Assembly: GCA_900465675.1 (NCBI GenBank)
Contig: UBJR01000026.1
Location: forward strand, 1 to 33,322
From: Hyphomicrobiales bacterium
GTDB taxonomy: Bacteria; Pseudomonadota; Alphaproteobacteria; Rhizobiales; Rhizobiaceae
Length of the DNA: 33,322 nucleotides
Reading direction: 5' to 3'
Shown: piece by piece, positions 8,287 to 16,347 of the stretch
Layout of the letters: every line of letters starts with the position of its first letter
How positions within the stretch are numbered: position 1 is the first letter of the stretch
Notes under the pieces: model-generated
The model's database searches: none
Told to the model about the DNA's origin: nothing
The model's input: only the letters and a program-made list of their open reading frames with translations
Program-made: the position numbers and the translations under genes

Positions 8287-8938
8287 CCTTTTCGCGCTGA
8301 AGCCGAGCGCCGATCGGCACGTCGCTTGGCTGGCGATCGCCGGTTTCACCTGGCTGACTGGGAAAAAGACCTCCCGCCACAGCTGGTCGATCTTCCTATA
8401 TTCCGTGAATGAGAGGTCGTAAGCCACGGATTCTGACCGTGAATCGACGGTGTGCGCCACGAATGAGAGGTGTTGGTCATGCAACAGAAAATTTCCGCTA
8501 TTTCGCGCTTGGTGCTTCCGACCTCAAACGCTCCCACCGATTTTCTCGGAGGGTTTCGGCTGGAAGCCGATATTTGAGAATGACGAAATAGTCTTCTGCC
8601 AAAGAGCGGGTTCGTCCTCGGACTTTCCGCAGATCGTCGTTGGAGGACGACATCTCTCGCAAGGCTGGTCCCGGTCCAGCAGCAACATCGCTTTCGCACA
8701 ACGTCCCCAGACAGGACGAAGTAGAGCCGCTCCTCGAAAAGTTGGTGCAGGCTAGGGAACTCATCCGCAAAGTTGACGCGCCCGGCCACGGGGCTTTCGT
8801 AGGTACGTCGACGACGCCGACGGCCACGCATGCGACATCGACGGCCTCGTGACCTTCGGCGAGTAACGAGGCAGAAGGTCGCATCTTCAAAGATGTAGTC
8901 GCCAGACACTCACCGATAGGAATCGCTCCGCGGCGCTC
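8287..8938. other. Gene-poor spacer with no supported gene
   Basis: About 650 bases separate the lyase stop from the trehalose-synthase-like gene. Overlapping frames of 60-190 codons exist on both strands, but none has a convincing ribosome site together with protein-like composition. A 69-codon minus-strand frame (8275-8484) is the least unlikely and could be a decayed fragment. The words GAATGAGAGGT occur twice, at about 8406 and 8461. No terminator with a T-run was seen after the operon. Confidence 0.5.
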
Positions 8939-8963
8939 GGAACCTTTCGGGCTCTAAAGCGCT
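8939..8963 (+). promoter_or_regulatory. Candidate EcfG/RpoE2-type general-stress promoter
   Basis: GGAAC (8939-8943), sixteen bases, then CGCT (8960-8963), compared with the alphaproteobacterial general-stress consensus GGAAC-N16/17-CGTT: one mismatch in the -10 half. It lies 34 bases before the ATG of the GH13 gene. Trehalose metabolism is a known part of this stress regulon in rhizobia, so the site fits its gene. Confidence 0.35.
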
Positions 8964-8997
8964 TCCGTCACCATCTTCGGTGGCAGGAGCAACACGC

Positions 8998-10659
8998 ATG
9001 ATTAACGATCTTTGGTACAAGAACGCCGTTGTCTACTGCTTGTCGGTCGAAACGTTTATGGACTCGAACGGTGACGGCGTCGGCGATTTCCAGGGGCTGC
9101 AGCGCCGTCTCGACTATTTGGCGGGCCTTGGCATCACAGCGATATGGCTCATGCCCTTCCAAACGTCACCAGGACGAGATGACGGCTACGACGTGTCCGA
9201 CTACTATAACGTCGATCCTCGTTACGGCACGCTCGGTGATTTTGTCGAGTTCACGCATGGCGCAAAACAACGGGGCATTCGCGTTCTTATCGATCTCGTG
9301 GTCAACCACACGTCCGACGAGCACCCCTGGTTCAAGGAGGCAAGGGCGGATAAGGACTCCCGTTACCGAGACTGGTATGTTTGGTCGAAGACGAAGCCGG
9401 AAAACGCCGACGAAGGGATGGTGTTTCCAGGGGTCCAGAAGTCAACGTGGACGCGGGACAAGCAATCCGGCGAGTACTATTTCCACCGCTTCTACGATTT
9501 CCAACCCGACCTGAATACCGCGAACCCGCTCGTCCAGGCTGAAATTCTGAAAATCATGGGTTTTTGGATTCAGCTAGGCGTTTCGGGCTTTCGCATGGAC
9601 GCCGTGCCTTTCGTCATCGCCGAGAAGGGAGCAGACGTCAAGAAACCCAGGGAGCAGTTCGAAATGCTCCGAGCGTTCCGTGAATTTCTTCAGTGGCGGA
9701 AGGGCGACAGCATCATTCTCGCCGAGGCCAATGTCGTGCCAAAGGAAAACCTTGAATATTTCGGCAATGACGGCGACCGAATGCAGATGATGTTCAATTT
9801 CCATGTCAACCAAGCGCTATTCTATGCAATGGCAAGTGCTGATACTCGACCGCTCGTCAAAGCGATGCGTGACACTGGAGACCTGCCGAAGACCGGGCAG
9901 TGGGGCGTCTTCTTGAGGAACCACGACGAACTTGATCTCGGCCGCCTCACGGAAAGTCAGCGGCAAACGGTGTTTTCCGCGTTCGGGCCAGAGAAGGGCA
10001 TGCAGCTATACGATCGCGGCATTCGGCGCAGGCTTGCGCCCATGCTTGGGGGAGACGTCCGTCGGCTCAAGCTGGCGTACAGCCTAATGTATTCGCTGCC
10101 TGGCACACCCGTCCTCCGATATGGCGACGAAATCGGAATGGGCGATGACCTGACGCTTCCCGAGCGGAATTGCGCGCGCACCCCGATGCAGTGGTCCAAC
10201 GAACCGCAAGGAGGTTTCACCAAAGGCGAGAAGCCGGTCCTACCGGTGATTTCCGATGGGCCATATGGATACGATCACGTCAATGTCGCGTTTCAGCGCC
10301 GAGACAGCGAATCCATGCTGAACTGGACCGAGCGGATGATCCGCATGCGGAAAGAGGCACCGGAGATCGGCTGGGGCGAATTCGCAGTCATCGACTGCGG
10401 TGATCCCGGTGTCCTGATCCTGCGTTACGAATGGAGGAGGAACGTATTGGCGATTATCCACAGCTTCCACGACAAGCCTGTCGAGATCAGTTTCCGGATC
10501 GAAGACAACGAGGACGCGTCGGTGCTGATCGACATTCTCGACGGCCACGATAGCCATATCGACCAAGGCGGAAAGCATCGAATGGTGCTCGAGCCGTACG
10601 GCTTCCGTTGGTATCGATCCGGCGGCCTGGACTACCTTTTGAAGCGTAGCGAAGTGTAA
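8998..10659 (+). CDS. GH13 family enzyme, trehalose synthase-like (maltose alpha-D-glucosyltransferase type)
   Basis: This 553-residue glycoside hydrolase family 13 protein has all catalytic blocks: region I DLVVNHT (99-105), region II GFRMDAV with nucleophile Asp201, region III LAEANV with acid/base Glu243, and region IV FLRNHDE with His309/Asp310. The opening WYKNAVVYCLSVETF, DSNGDGVGDFQGL and RDDGYDVSDYYNVDPRYGT resemble TreS, which interconverts maltose and trehalose. It lacks the C-terminal maltokinase domain found in some fusions. ATG 8998 is chosen for AGGAG at 8985-8989; the upstream GTG 8980 precedes that site. It is monocistronic. Alternatives are alpha-glucosidase or another GH13 transferase. 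Cytosolic, no signal peptide. A probable role is compatible-solute metabolism under stress. Confidence 0.9.
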   Translation: MINDLWYKNAVVYCLSVETFMDSNGDGVGDFQGLQRRLDYLAGLGITAIWLMPFQTSPGRDDGYDVSDYYNVDPRYGTLGDFVEFTHGAKQRGIRVLIDLVVNHTSDEHPWFKEARADKDSRYRDWYVWSKTKPENADEGMVFPGVQKSTWTRDKQSGEYYFHRFYDFQPDLNTANPLVQAEILKIMGFWIQLGVSGFRMDAVPFVIAEKGADVKKPREQFEMLRAFREFLQWRKGDSIILAEANVVPKENLEYFGNDGDRMQMMFNFHVNQALFYAMASADTRPLVKAMRDTGDLPKTGQWGVFLRNHDELDLGRLTESQRQTVFSAFGPEKGMQLYDRGIRRRLAPMLGGDVRRLKLAYSLMYSLPGTPVLRYGDEIGMGDDLTLPERNCARTPMQWSNEPQGGFTKGEKPVLPVISDGPYGYDHVNVAFQRRDSESMLNWTERMIRMRKEAPEIGWGEFAVIDCGDPGVLILRYEWRRNVLAIIHSFHDKPVEISFRIEDNEDASVLIDILDGHDSHIDQGGKHRMVLEPYGFRWYRSGGLDYLLKRSEV

Positions 10660-11101
10660 AGAGCGTCGACGGACGCGCATAACACGATTACGATCATAGC
10701 CGAAGACGAAAGCAATCGCCCGATGACCTTGATCGCCGCTGATCGGCTATTCGGATTTTCGTGTGGACACGCCTTCTTTTGAGAACACCGCCACGTTGTA
10801 ACTAGAGATTCCGAACTACTGCCAAAAGGAATAGCCATCGAGGTGTTTGCGCTGGCTCTAAGGTTTCGCGTAGCATCACGGGATTCAGGGGGCGATAGCG
10901 GTCGCGCCTTCGCCAAAGCCGCCGGCAAACCTCTCCCGCTTTATGAGCCATATTTTTTTGGTCTCGACCAGACCGGAGGTTAGCGGGAATCCGGTTGGCT
11001 TTCGGATGGCCGTTCCTATGTTTGATGAAGCCGAGTCCCAAGTGATCGCGACGACCACCGGGTCGGGCGGCGAAGGCAAGGTTTTACAAAAGGAGCGTCC
11101 G
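10660..11101. other. Intergenic spacer, no supported gene
   Basis: About 440 bases with only weak overlapping frames. A short GC stem, GCGTC-GACG-GACGC, lies just after the GH13 stop, but no T-run follows. A frame on the minus strand (10632-10838, MAIPFGSSSE...) has no ribosome site and overlaps the GH13 gene end. The + frame running into the DUF1684 gene from 10943 is in phase with it but has no start signal. Confidence 0.5.
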
Positions 11102-11713
11102 GTGAACTCGATCGAGCAACTGTGGGAGTGGCGGCAAACCATTGCGGATCTCTACTGTAATATCCGAACGAGCGAAGACCCCGCGATCGCCTGGCAAACG
11201 TGGTGCGACACCCGTTCCCAACTGTTCCGGGGGCATCCCCAATCACCCATCGAGGCCCAGGACCGACAAGGTTATCAGGGGCCCGCAATGTTTCCCTATG
11301 ATCCTTCGCTGCGCCTGACTGTTCGCCTCGAGGAGACACGCGAGGAGCGGATCACCGTTGCGACGGGCGCTGATGGCGAGTTGACCATGCGCGCCTTCGC
11401 ACGTACCGGCGGGTTACAGGATGTGCTCGGAGGAGAACTGACGCTTTACTGGATCGAGGGCTACGGCGGCGGCGTATTCCTACCTTTCACTGACGCCACC
11501 TCAGGCAACGAAACTTACGGAGGCGGGCGCTACCTTCTCGATACGATCAAGGGCGCAGACCTCGGTACGTTGCGCCCGGACGGAAGCGCCATTCTCGACT
11601 TCAACTTTGCTTATTTCCCGTCCTGCTCGTACTCCAGCCGTTACGTCTGCCCACTGGCACCGTCGGGCAATCGCCTAAGAGGCGCGGTGCGGGGCGGGGA
11701 GCGTTGGGGGTAG
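11102..11713 (+). CDS. DUF1684 domain-containing protein
   Basis: This 203-residue protein matches the uncharacterised DUF1684 (COG3358) family. The features seen are an N-terminal SIEQLWEWRQTIADLY helix, the central EGYGGGVFLPFTDATSGNETYGGGRYLLD block, and the C-terminal motif FNFAYFPSCSYSSRYVCPLAP followed by GNRL. GTG 11102 is chosen because AAAGGAG ends six bases before it; the frame is open back to 10943 without a ribosome site. The protein has no signal peptide or membrane segment from this start. Function is unknown. The family is a small beta-rich fold common in Actinobacteria and Alphaproteobacteria. It stands alone, without an operon. Confidence 0.82.
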   Translation: MNSIEQLWEWRQTIADLYCNIRTSEDPAIAWQTWCDTRSQLFRGHPQSPIEAQDRQGYQGPAMFPYDPSLRLTVRLEETREERITVATGADGELTMRAFARTGGLQDVLGGELTLYWIEGYGGGVFLPFTDATSGNETYGGGRYLLDTIKGADLGTLRPDGSAILDFNFAYFPSCSYSSRYVCPLAPSGNRLRGAVRGGERWG

Positions 11714-11897
11714 GGTCCGGAAACAGGTCATGCGAAAAGGTAGCAGACTGCGACAGACGCTATTGGGGCGACGAGCGCGCGCGCTCTCGGGGGCATCAGA
11801 CGACGTTGCTAGAACACAACGGGACCACCACACCGTGATCCCCTGGGAGCCGAGCCCCGTATCGCGTTACCTCCCTGAACAACCACGGGGAACCGAG

Positions 11898-12068
11898 ATG
11901 AATAAGCTGTAACGCGTCGTAGAATATGAGATGCTCATCCGCCTCTTCTTGGCAGACGTGCTCGATATCGACGCGGTTTTCACCGATGTCGATATGCCGG
12001 GTGGACTGAGCGGCATTGACCTCGCGAAGATGCTGGTTAGCACGATCCCCGCGTTGGCGTCGCGGTGA
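11898..12068 (+). pseudogene. Response-regulator receiver pseudogene
   Basis: The frame reads MNKL, a TAA stop at 11910, then RVVEYEMLIRLFLADVL joined directly to DIDAVFTDVDMPGGLSGIDL and on to a TGA at 12066. A normal receiver would read VVEDE; the acidic residue is Tyr here, and about 25 residues between helix 1 and the phosphoacceptor strand are missing. The rest of the domain after helix 3 is also absent. The phosphoacceptor-like Asp survives. These three lesions together mark a decayed CheY-like gene related to the two intact ones at 14.6 and 17.9 kb. Confidence 0.75.
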
Positions 12069-12420
12069 CGTCATAAAGGGTGGATGTTTCACGGATCGAC
12101 CTACCTGCGGATGCACGGTTCCAGCCAAGTCCTACAATCGATGATGGCATTGAGCGTCATTCAAGCGACCACCGTTGTCCGCGCTGACAGAACGTCTTGA
12201 TCTCAGTCGATCGACTGCCGCCCGCCCTGAACGGTTGAAGGTCGGAGGATTGCCTCTTACCATGTCAGCGTATGCTTGCTTGCCTTCCGTGTGAACGACC
12301 ATCAGCGATCCCGGCTCCCAGGTGACTGTGGTGTAGAGATCAGTTCTGCGGCGGTATTCGGTGAGACCAAAGTCAATCATCTGCAAGTCGACCAAGCGGC
12401 CAGCAATTGCTGAGGCCCAG

Positions 12421-12603
12421 AAGCGTGGCTTGGCGACGAGCAAACAGGTTGCGAATGTCATATACGACGCTGCGACTGACGGTATCGACAGGCTCCGTTA
12501 CGTGGCTACCGAGGACATCAGGCCCCTCGTGGAGAAGCGGCGCGGTAGCTCAGACGAAGAGGATATGGCTTTCACGCCGGAACGGATGACGCCAAGGCTC
12601 TAG
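12421..12603 (+). pseudogene. C-terminal fragment of a short-chain dehydrogenase (SDR)
   Basis: About 60 codons read QVANVIYDAATDGIDRLRYV, ATEDIRPLVEKRR and SSDEEDMAF, which is the C-terminal tail typical of rhizobial SDR oxidoreductases that carry VA..IY.AATDG...LRYVATEDI. No Rossmann glycine motif or YxxxK catalytic pair is found upstream in any frame, so the body of the gene has been lost. Its stop codon overlaps the stop of the convergent small gene by about two bases. Confidence 0.6.
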
Positions 12604-12944
12604 CCGTCGTTAGTTATCTCGCCAGCGCTCCGCCAGTAGTGGTCGATAATATGCTGACCGTTGTTGACAATGCGCTGGCCGATCTCGGCATCGCCGCCCT
12701 TTAAAGTGTCGGGATCTCCCCCGCTCAAGCTCACGAACATGACCTGCTGGACCGTGAACTTAAAATAGTCGGCGCTTGTTGGCTCGAACGCCAGTCCGGC
12801 CTCTCTAAATCTGTCCGCGACCTCCGCGGCAGCTTCATTGATAGCCGCGAAAACCTTGTCGAGCATCGCGCGCTCTGCGGCGTCCTTGATCTCAATGTAT
12901 TTTCGCTCTTCGGGCGTTGGGACTGGGCAGGATTTGTCGGACAT
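12600..12944 (-). CDS. Conserved-looking hypothetical protein
   Basis: A 114-residue acidic protein with no signal peptide or membrane segment. ATG 12944 is chosen because GGAG lies six bases upstream; a TTG two codons earlier is in frame. The sequence is helical and protein-like (IKDAAERAMLDKVFAAINEA, then ADRFREAGLAFEPTSADYF). I do not recognise a family. It faces the decayed SDR fragment convergently and has no operon partner. Confidence 0.7.
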   Translation of the reverse strand: MSDKSCPVPTPEERKYIEIKDAAERAMLDKVFAAINEAAAEVADRFREAGLAFEPTSADYFKFTVQQVMFVSLSGGDPDTLKGGDAEIGQRIVNNGQHIIDHYWRSAGEITNDG

Positions 12945-13267
12945 CGGCAACTCCGGACTTGGTTTCGGTTAGTTAGCTTTCCACTATCGATGGGCGATAT
13001 TGCGACAAAATTGTACGCCGAGACTCGATCCGTTTCACTTTTTGCCCTCCAATGTATGAAGATTCCCAAACGAGCGCGTTGACCATGACGTTACGGCAGA
13101 GTTCAGAGTCTTTTCTGAGGTTGGGCAATTTGTGAGACCGTACCATGTCAAAATTAATTGGCGGCATCGACCGATAAGCGTATGTTTGTTCGTCGGCTGG
13201 AATGCAATGGCAACGGCCGCTTGGGAGTTGATACGAGCTCTCGCCCCTCTAACAAGGAGGGCGATCT
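12945..13267. other. Spacer without a gene
   Basis: About 320 bases containing the upstream regions of the minus-strand hypothetical and of the + strand gene at 13268. No clear promoter consensus or stem-loop was seen. Confidence 0.5.
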
Positions 13268-13474
13268 ATGTCGGAGCTATTCCGCGCGATTTCGTTCAGT
13301 GATGACGTGACACCGGTATTTGAGGCCATGGCTGAGTGGTGTGAAACTCACCGCGTCAGTCCGAACAGCCAGGAGGGATGCTCGTTGGTATCGCGCCTCT
13401 TCGACCTTTTGCAGGCCGGATATACAACCAAAAGCGAGTTGCTGGCTGCGTTGGGCGAAGCGCGTCAAACTTAG
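13268..13474 (+). CDS. Small hypothetical protein
   Basis: A 68-residue acidic soluble protein (MSELFRAISFSDDVTPVFEA start; LVSRLFDLLQAGYTTKSELLAALG near the end). A strong ribosome site AAGGAGG at 13254-13260, spaced well before the ATG, supports a real gene. The composition is predicted helical. I do not recognise a characterised family, though small proteins of this style are common on rhizobial replicons. Confidence 0.75.
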   Translation: MSELFRAISFSDDVTPVFEAMAEWCETHRVSPNSQEGCSLVSRLFDLLQAGYTTKSELLAALGEARQT

Positions 13475-13531
13475 TGGTTCGCACGATCCCGACGCACGAC
13501 ACTGTATTTCCGCTGATCATGGGACGAAAAA

Positions 13532-13717
13532 ATGAAACAGTCGGCTGTTGATCTCATCCTCCGGGGAGACAGATACATCGTTCGGGTGACCGAGCTGGGC
13601 AAGGTCACCGAGCAGGATTTTTCAGGCATTCATTTTGCACTTTCGTGGGCATCAGGCCAAAGCGTTCGCCTTGGCTTGAAGACGCCCAATCCCCCGGCTT
13701 TCAATTCCGAAGCGTAG
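13532..13717 (+). CDS. Small hypothetical protein
   Basis: A 61-residue protein beginning MKQSAVDLILRGDRYIVRVT. It looks like a short beta-rich domain. It starts 57 bases after the previous small gene. The ribosome site is weak (GGGACG before an A-run). No family recognised. Its protein-like composition and same-strand position make it plausible but not certain. Confidence 0.55.
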   Translation: MKQSAVDLILRGDRYIVRVTELGKVTEQDFSGIHFALSWASGQSVRLGLKTPNPPAFNSEA

Positions 13718-13809
13718 TTGTAGAGTGCCGAAACCGACCAAGATTATCTTTCTAAGGCACTGTTTACTTGCGACAGAATTCTGTGGCAGCACCGCAGGGG
13801 CATACAGCC

Positions 13810-14025
13810 TCATGCGGTCTCAAGCTGCACGTTGACGGCTCTGGGGCCCTTACCCCTCTTGTCAGGCTCCGTATCGAACGAAACCTTCTGACCATCGCGC
13901 AGGGATTGGATGCCGGACGCCTGAAGCGCGGAGATGTGGACGAAGATATCCGCTCCGCCGCCATCCGGGGTGAGGAAGCCGAACCCCTTGTCCATGTTGA
14001 AAAATTTGACTGTACCTGTTGCCAT
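13810..14025 (-). CDS. cspA: Cold-shock protein, CspA family
   Basis: A 71-residue single cold-shock domain with RNP1 KGFGFL (13-18) and RNP2 IFVHI (27-31). The C-terminal FDTEPDKRGKGPRAVNVQ is characteristic of rhizobial CspA proteins. It binds single-stranded RNA/DNA and melts RNA structure at low temperature or in stationary phase. ATG 14025 is chosen because AAGGGG lies just upstream and the domain begins there; the frame is open to 14109, but those residues do not resemble the family. A long upstream untranslated leader is likely, as is common for csp messages. Confidence 0.93.
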   Translation of the reverse strand: MATGTVKFFNMDKGFGFLTPDGGGADIFVHISALQASGIQSLRDGQKVSFDTEPDKRGKGPRAVNVQLETA

Positions 14026-14573
14026 TTTTGTTCCCCTTGGCATTTTTACGGGCAGCAACATGCAATGGCTTTTGGAAGCCTGCAACCATAAAAACAACGT
14101 CAGCAGCAAACGACATCGGATCGTCGTTTGATCCAGCGATCAAGCGGAAGCGATCCTTGTTCACCGCCTATCGGGCTCCAGTCTGCGATAGCGGAGAGTG
14201 GAATTCGGATATCCCTCGCGTTGAGCCGAACAGTCAGCACAACGCCGTCGCAATCGATCGGTTCTACGATCAACGCACGACATGGTATCTATGACAATTT
14301 GCATCGCGCAGCTCCAAGTTTATGAGCTACATCTTATGCAAGCAACCTTGCTACAGGCAGGGCTGATGACGGGCAGCTGGCCGGGAAGGCTACGGCGACA
14401 GCCTTGCTGAAAGGTAGGGCTTAGAGCGCCGTAGCATATGGAGGGTCGGGTCCTATCATTGCGAGCGGTCACACATCTCCTCATCGGGCTGCTGGCTCGC
14501 CGTCAAAAACCCGTGAACAAACCTCGACGGGCATGAAACGTGACCTAACTCGTCGGATGTTCAGGAGGAGAAT
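14026..14573. other. Spacer with csp leader and a long stem-loop
   Basis: About 550 bases lie between cspA and the response regulator. It should hold the csp promoter and leader (minus strand) and the regulator promoter. At 14389-14397 GCTACGGCG is matched by CGCCGTAGC at 14427-14435, a perfect 9-bp stem around a 29-base loop containing a smaller CAGC/GCTG hairpin. No T-run follows. It could be a small RNA, but there is no direct proof. Confidence 0.4.
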
Positions 14574-14951
14574 ATGCGGGTTTTGATTGTTGAAGATGAG
14601 GCGCTCATTGCTATGGAGCTTGAGCGGATTGTTACGGACGCTGGGCATTCTACGGTTGGTCCAGTTTCCACAGTGGAACAGGCGCTCGCTCACGCCCCTC
14701 GTGTCGAGGCCGCTTTGGTCGACCTTGGTCTAGCGGATGGGTTGAGTGGAGCCGCCTTGGCCAGAAGGTTGATCGACCGCTATGGACCGAAAGTGATCTT
14801 CGTGACCGGAACGCCCCGAGAGGTCGGTCACGGTCTTGACGGCGCAGTCGACGTGATCGGGAAGCCGTTTTCCGACGAGCGAATTCTCCAGAGCTTGGCG
14901 AAGGCAGACACGAAGTCAAAGACGGCTTTGAACGTCGCTGCAGACTGGTAG
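14574..14951 (+). CDS. Single-domain response regulator (CheY-like)
   Basis: A 125-residue receiver domain without an output domain. The acidic pair Asp8/Glu9 is in VEDE, the phosphoacceptor is Asp50 in ALVDLGL, the switch residue is Thr78 in VIFVTG, and the conserved lysine is Lys97 in IGKPF. AGGAGGAG lies immediately before the ATG. No kinase gene is adjacent; the nearest is the GAF kinase at 16.3-17.5 kb. Such stand-alone receivers in rhizobia often act in phosphorelays or stress signalling. Confidence 0.9.
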   Translation: MRVLIVEDEALIAMELERIVTDAGHSTVGPVSTVEQALAHAPRVEAALVDLGLADGLSGAALARRLIDRYGPKVIFVTGTPREVGHGLDGAVDVIGKPFSDERILQSLAKADTKSKTALNVAADW

Positions 14952-15596
14952 ACCGCGTCTTGGGGCTTCTGAAGCCAGATATGCACGGCGATTTGCCTTC
15001 TACGCGGTGCGGCTGAATTGGGCCGCACCGACCAACGCGACCACCCTCAGTTCAAGCTTCCACATATTGATGGCGTCCAAAGTGGACTCGTGGATTGCGA
15101 TGCCGTTCCCTCGATATCCATTTGCATGGTTGCAACAAGCTAGTCAGGCGGCATGATGGATGGCAGATCTTGCGCGGCCAAGGCCTCTATGAGTTTAGCT
15201 TCCGTGGAAAGACCGCTGCGGGTCTGCCGGTTGTGTCGGTCCAACGTCAAGAGGTATCTCCGCATCATCATGTTAAGTCCATATTTTTGTCGAGCGGGCT
15301 GACTAATCGGGGGACGACGTGAAGTGAAGACCAAGTCGATACTGGTTTGCTCGCGAAGCGGCTTGCTAATTCCTCGGTTGTGAACTCATAAACCGGTGCA
15401 TTGGCGCTGTCCTGTTTCTCAGGGGGGCCCCATAAACCTGTCCGCTCAGGATCGGCCGCTCGACACTGGCAATTCCACACGGGAATCCGAATAGCCCAGA
15501 ATTCAAGGAAAAAAATAGCGCCGCTGGGAGGTGGCGCTGAATTGTGCTCGGGAATTGAGCATAGGAGCGGACAAGACAACGAAGAGGGAAGTCATC
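14952..15596. other. Spacer with inverted repeat, no supported gene
   Basis: About 645 bases with only weak frames. TGTCCGCTC at 15439-15447 is matched by GAGCGGACA at 15565-15573. Between them lie a GAATT-type repeat pair and the hairpin AGCGCC-gctgggaggt-GGCGCT near 15518. The nested layout could reflect a structured RNA or the ends of a tiny decayed mobile element. No coding sequence can be supported. Confidence 0.4.
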
Positions 15597-15767
15597 ATGC
15601 CCACGACGCATTTAGTGCGTGTTTTGGTATTGCCAAGGTGTCCGCCACGCCTTTCGCTCCAAAGAACTCCGATTTTTATCGGTGAGGAGTCTGGAAATCT
15701 GACACAGTCACATCGACATCTGGCATTCAACCCCTATTTCGTCAAAGATATGAGTGGTTGGAGATGA
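15597..15767 (+). CDS. Possible small ORF of unknown function
   Basis: A 56-residue frame starting MPTTHLVRVLVLPRCPPRLS, with AGAGGGAAG shortly before the ATG. The next gene remnant begins two bases after its stop. Composition is only moderately protein-like and no family is recognised. Confidence 0.3.
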   Translation: MPTTHLVRVLVLPRCPPRLSLQRTPIFIGEESGNLTQSHRHLAFNPYFVKDMSGWR

Positions 15768-15768
15768 G

Positions 15769-16175
15769 ATGCATATCGACATCGACGGCGCGTGCCAGTG
15801 TGGACAGGTCAAGTCGCTAAGGTCCAAGCCCAGGACGTCACGATTTGCCATTGTAACGACTGCCAGCGGCTTACGGGTGCGGCGTACCGCGTGACCGTAA
15901 CGGCCCTACGTGAGAACTTCCGCCTAACTTCTGGCCATCCAACGCTGTACGTGAAGACCGCCGCTAACGGCCGCAGAAGAATGCAATACTTTTGCTCCAA
16001 CTGCGGCTCGCCGATCTATACGAGCGGCGAACTCGAGGATGCCAATCAGGTTGGAATCCGGCTTGGGACCATAACGCAGCGGCAAGATCTCGGACCACGC
16101 GCACAGTTTTGGTGCTCATCGGAGCTTTCTTGGGCCCAAGATATTCGGTCCTTGCCTCGGTACAGCGGTGATTAA
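15769..16175 (+). pseudogene. GFA-family (CENP-V/GFA domain) protein, frameshifted
   Basis: The C-terminal 115 codons are clearly a glutathione-dependent formaldehyde-activating-like zinc protein: DVTICHCNDCQRLTGAAYR, then YFCSNCGSPIYTSGE. The expected N-terminus, MHIDIDGACQCGQV with the first CxC zinc pair, is present at 15769-15810 behind a GGAG site, but in another frame. The two parts meet around 15811-15820, so one or two bases have been lost or gained. A GTG at 15792 could start the downstream frame, but would omit the first zinc-binding cysteines. Likely inactive, unless the shift is a sequencing error. Confidence 0.75.
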
Positions 16176-16347
16176 ATCCGAGGTTTGCACTTGCGGCGAA
16201 GGTACGGTGGGCTAGCATCGTCCCGATGCATGGCCAATGCGATCTGTTTCGGGGTCTAACGTCCAGAAAGGGAAGTGGGCGCGGTATCCGTCCGGCGGCG
16301 GCGAGCAGCCTGAACGGTGCCAGCAATGCCTTGGTGTCCAACGGCGC

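Noticed and set aside
8640..8852. 70-codon + frame in the spacer before the GH13 gene
   Set aside because: No ribosome site and a repetitive Thr/Ser tail; not supported as a gene.
12132..12461. 109-codon minus-strand frame
   Set aside because: No ribosome site, odd composition, and partly opposite the SDR remnant; most likely non-coding.
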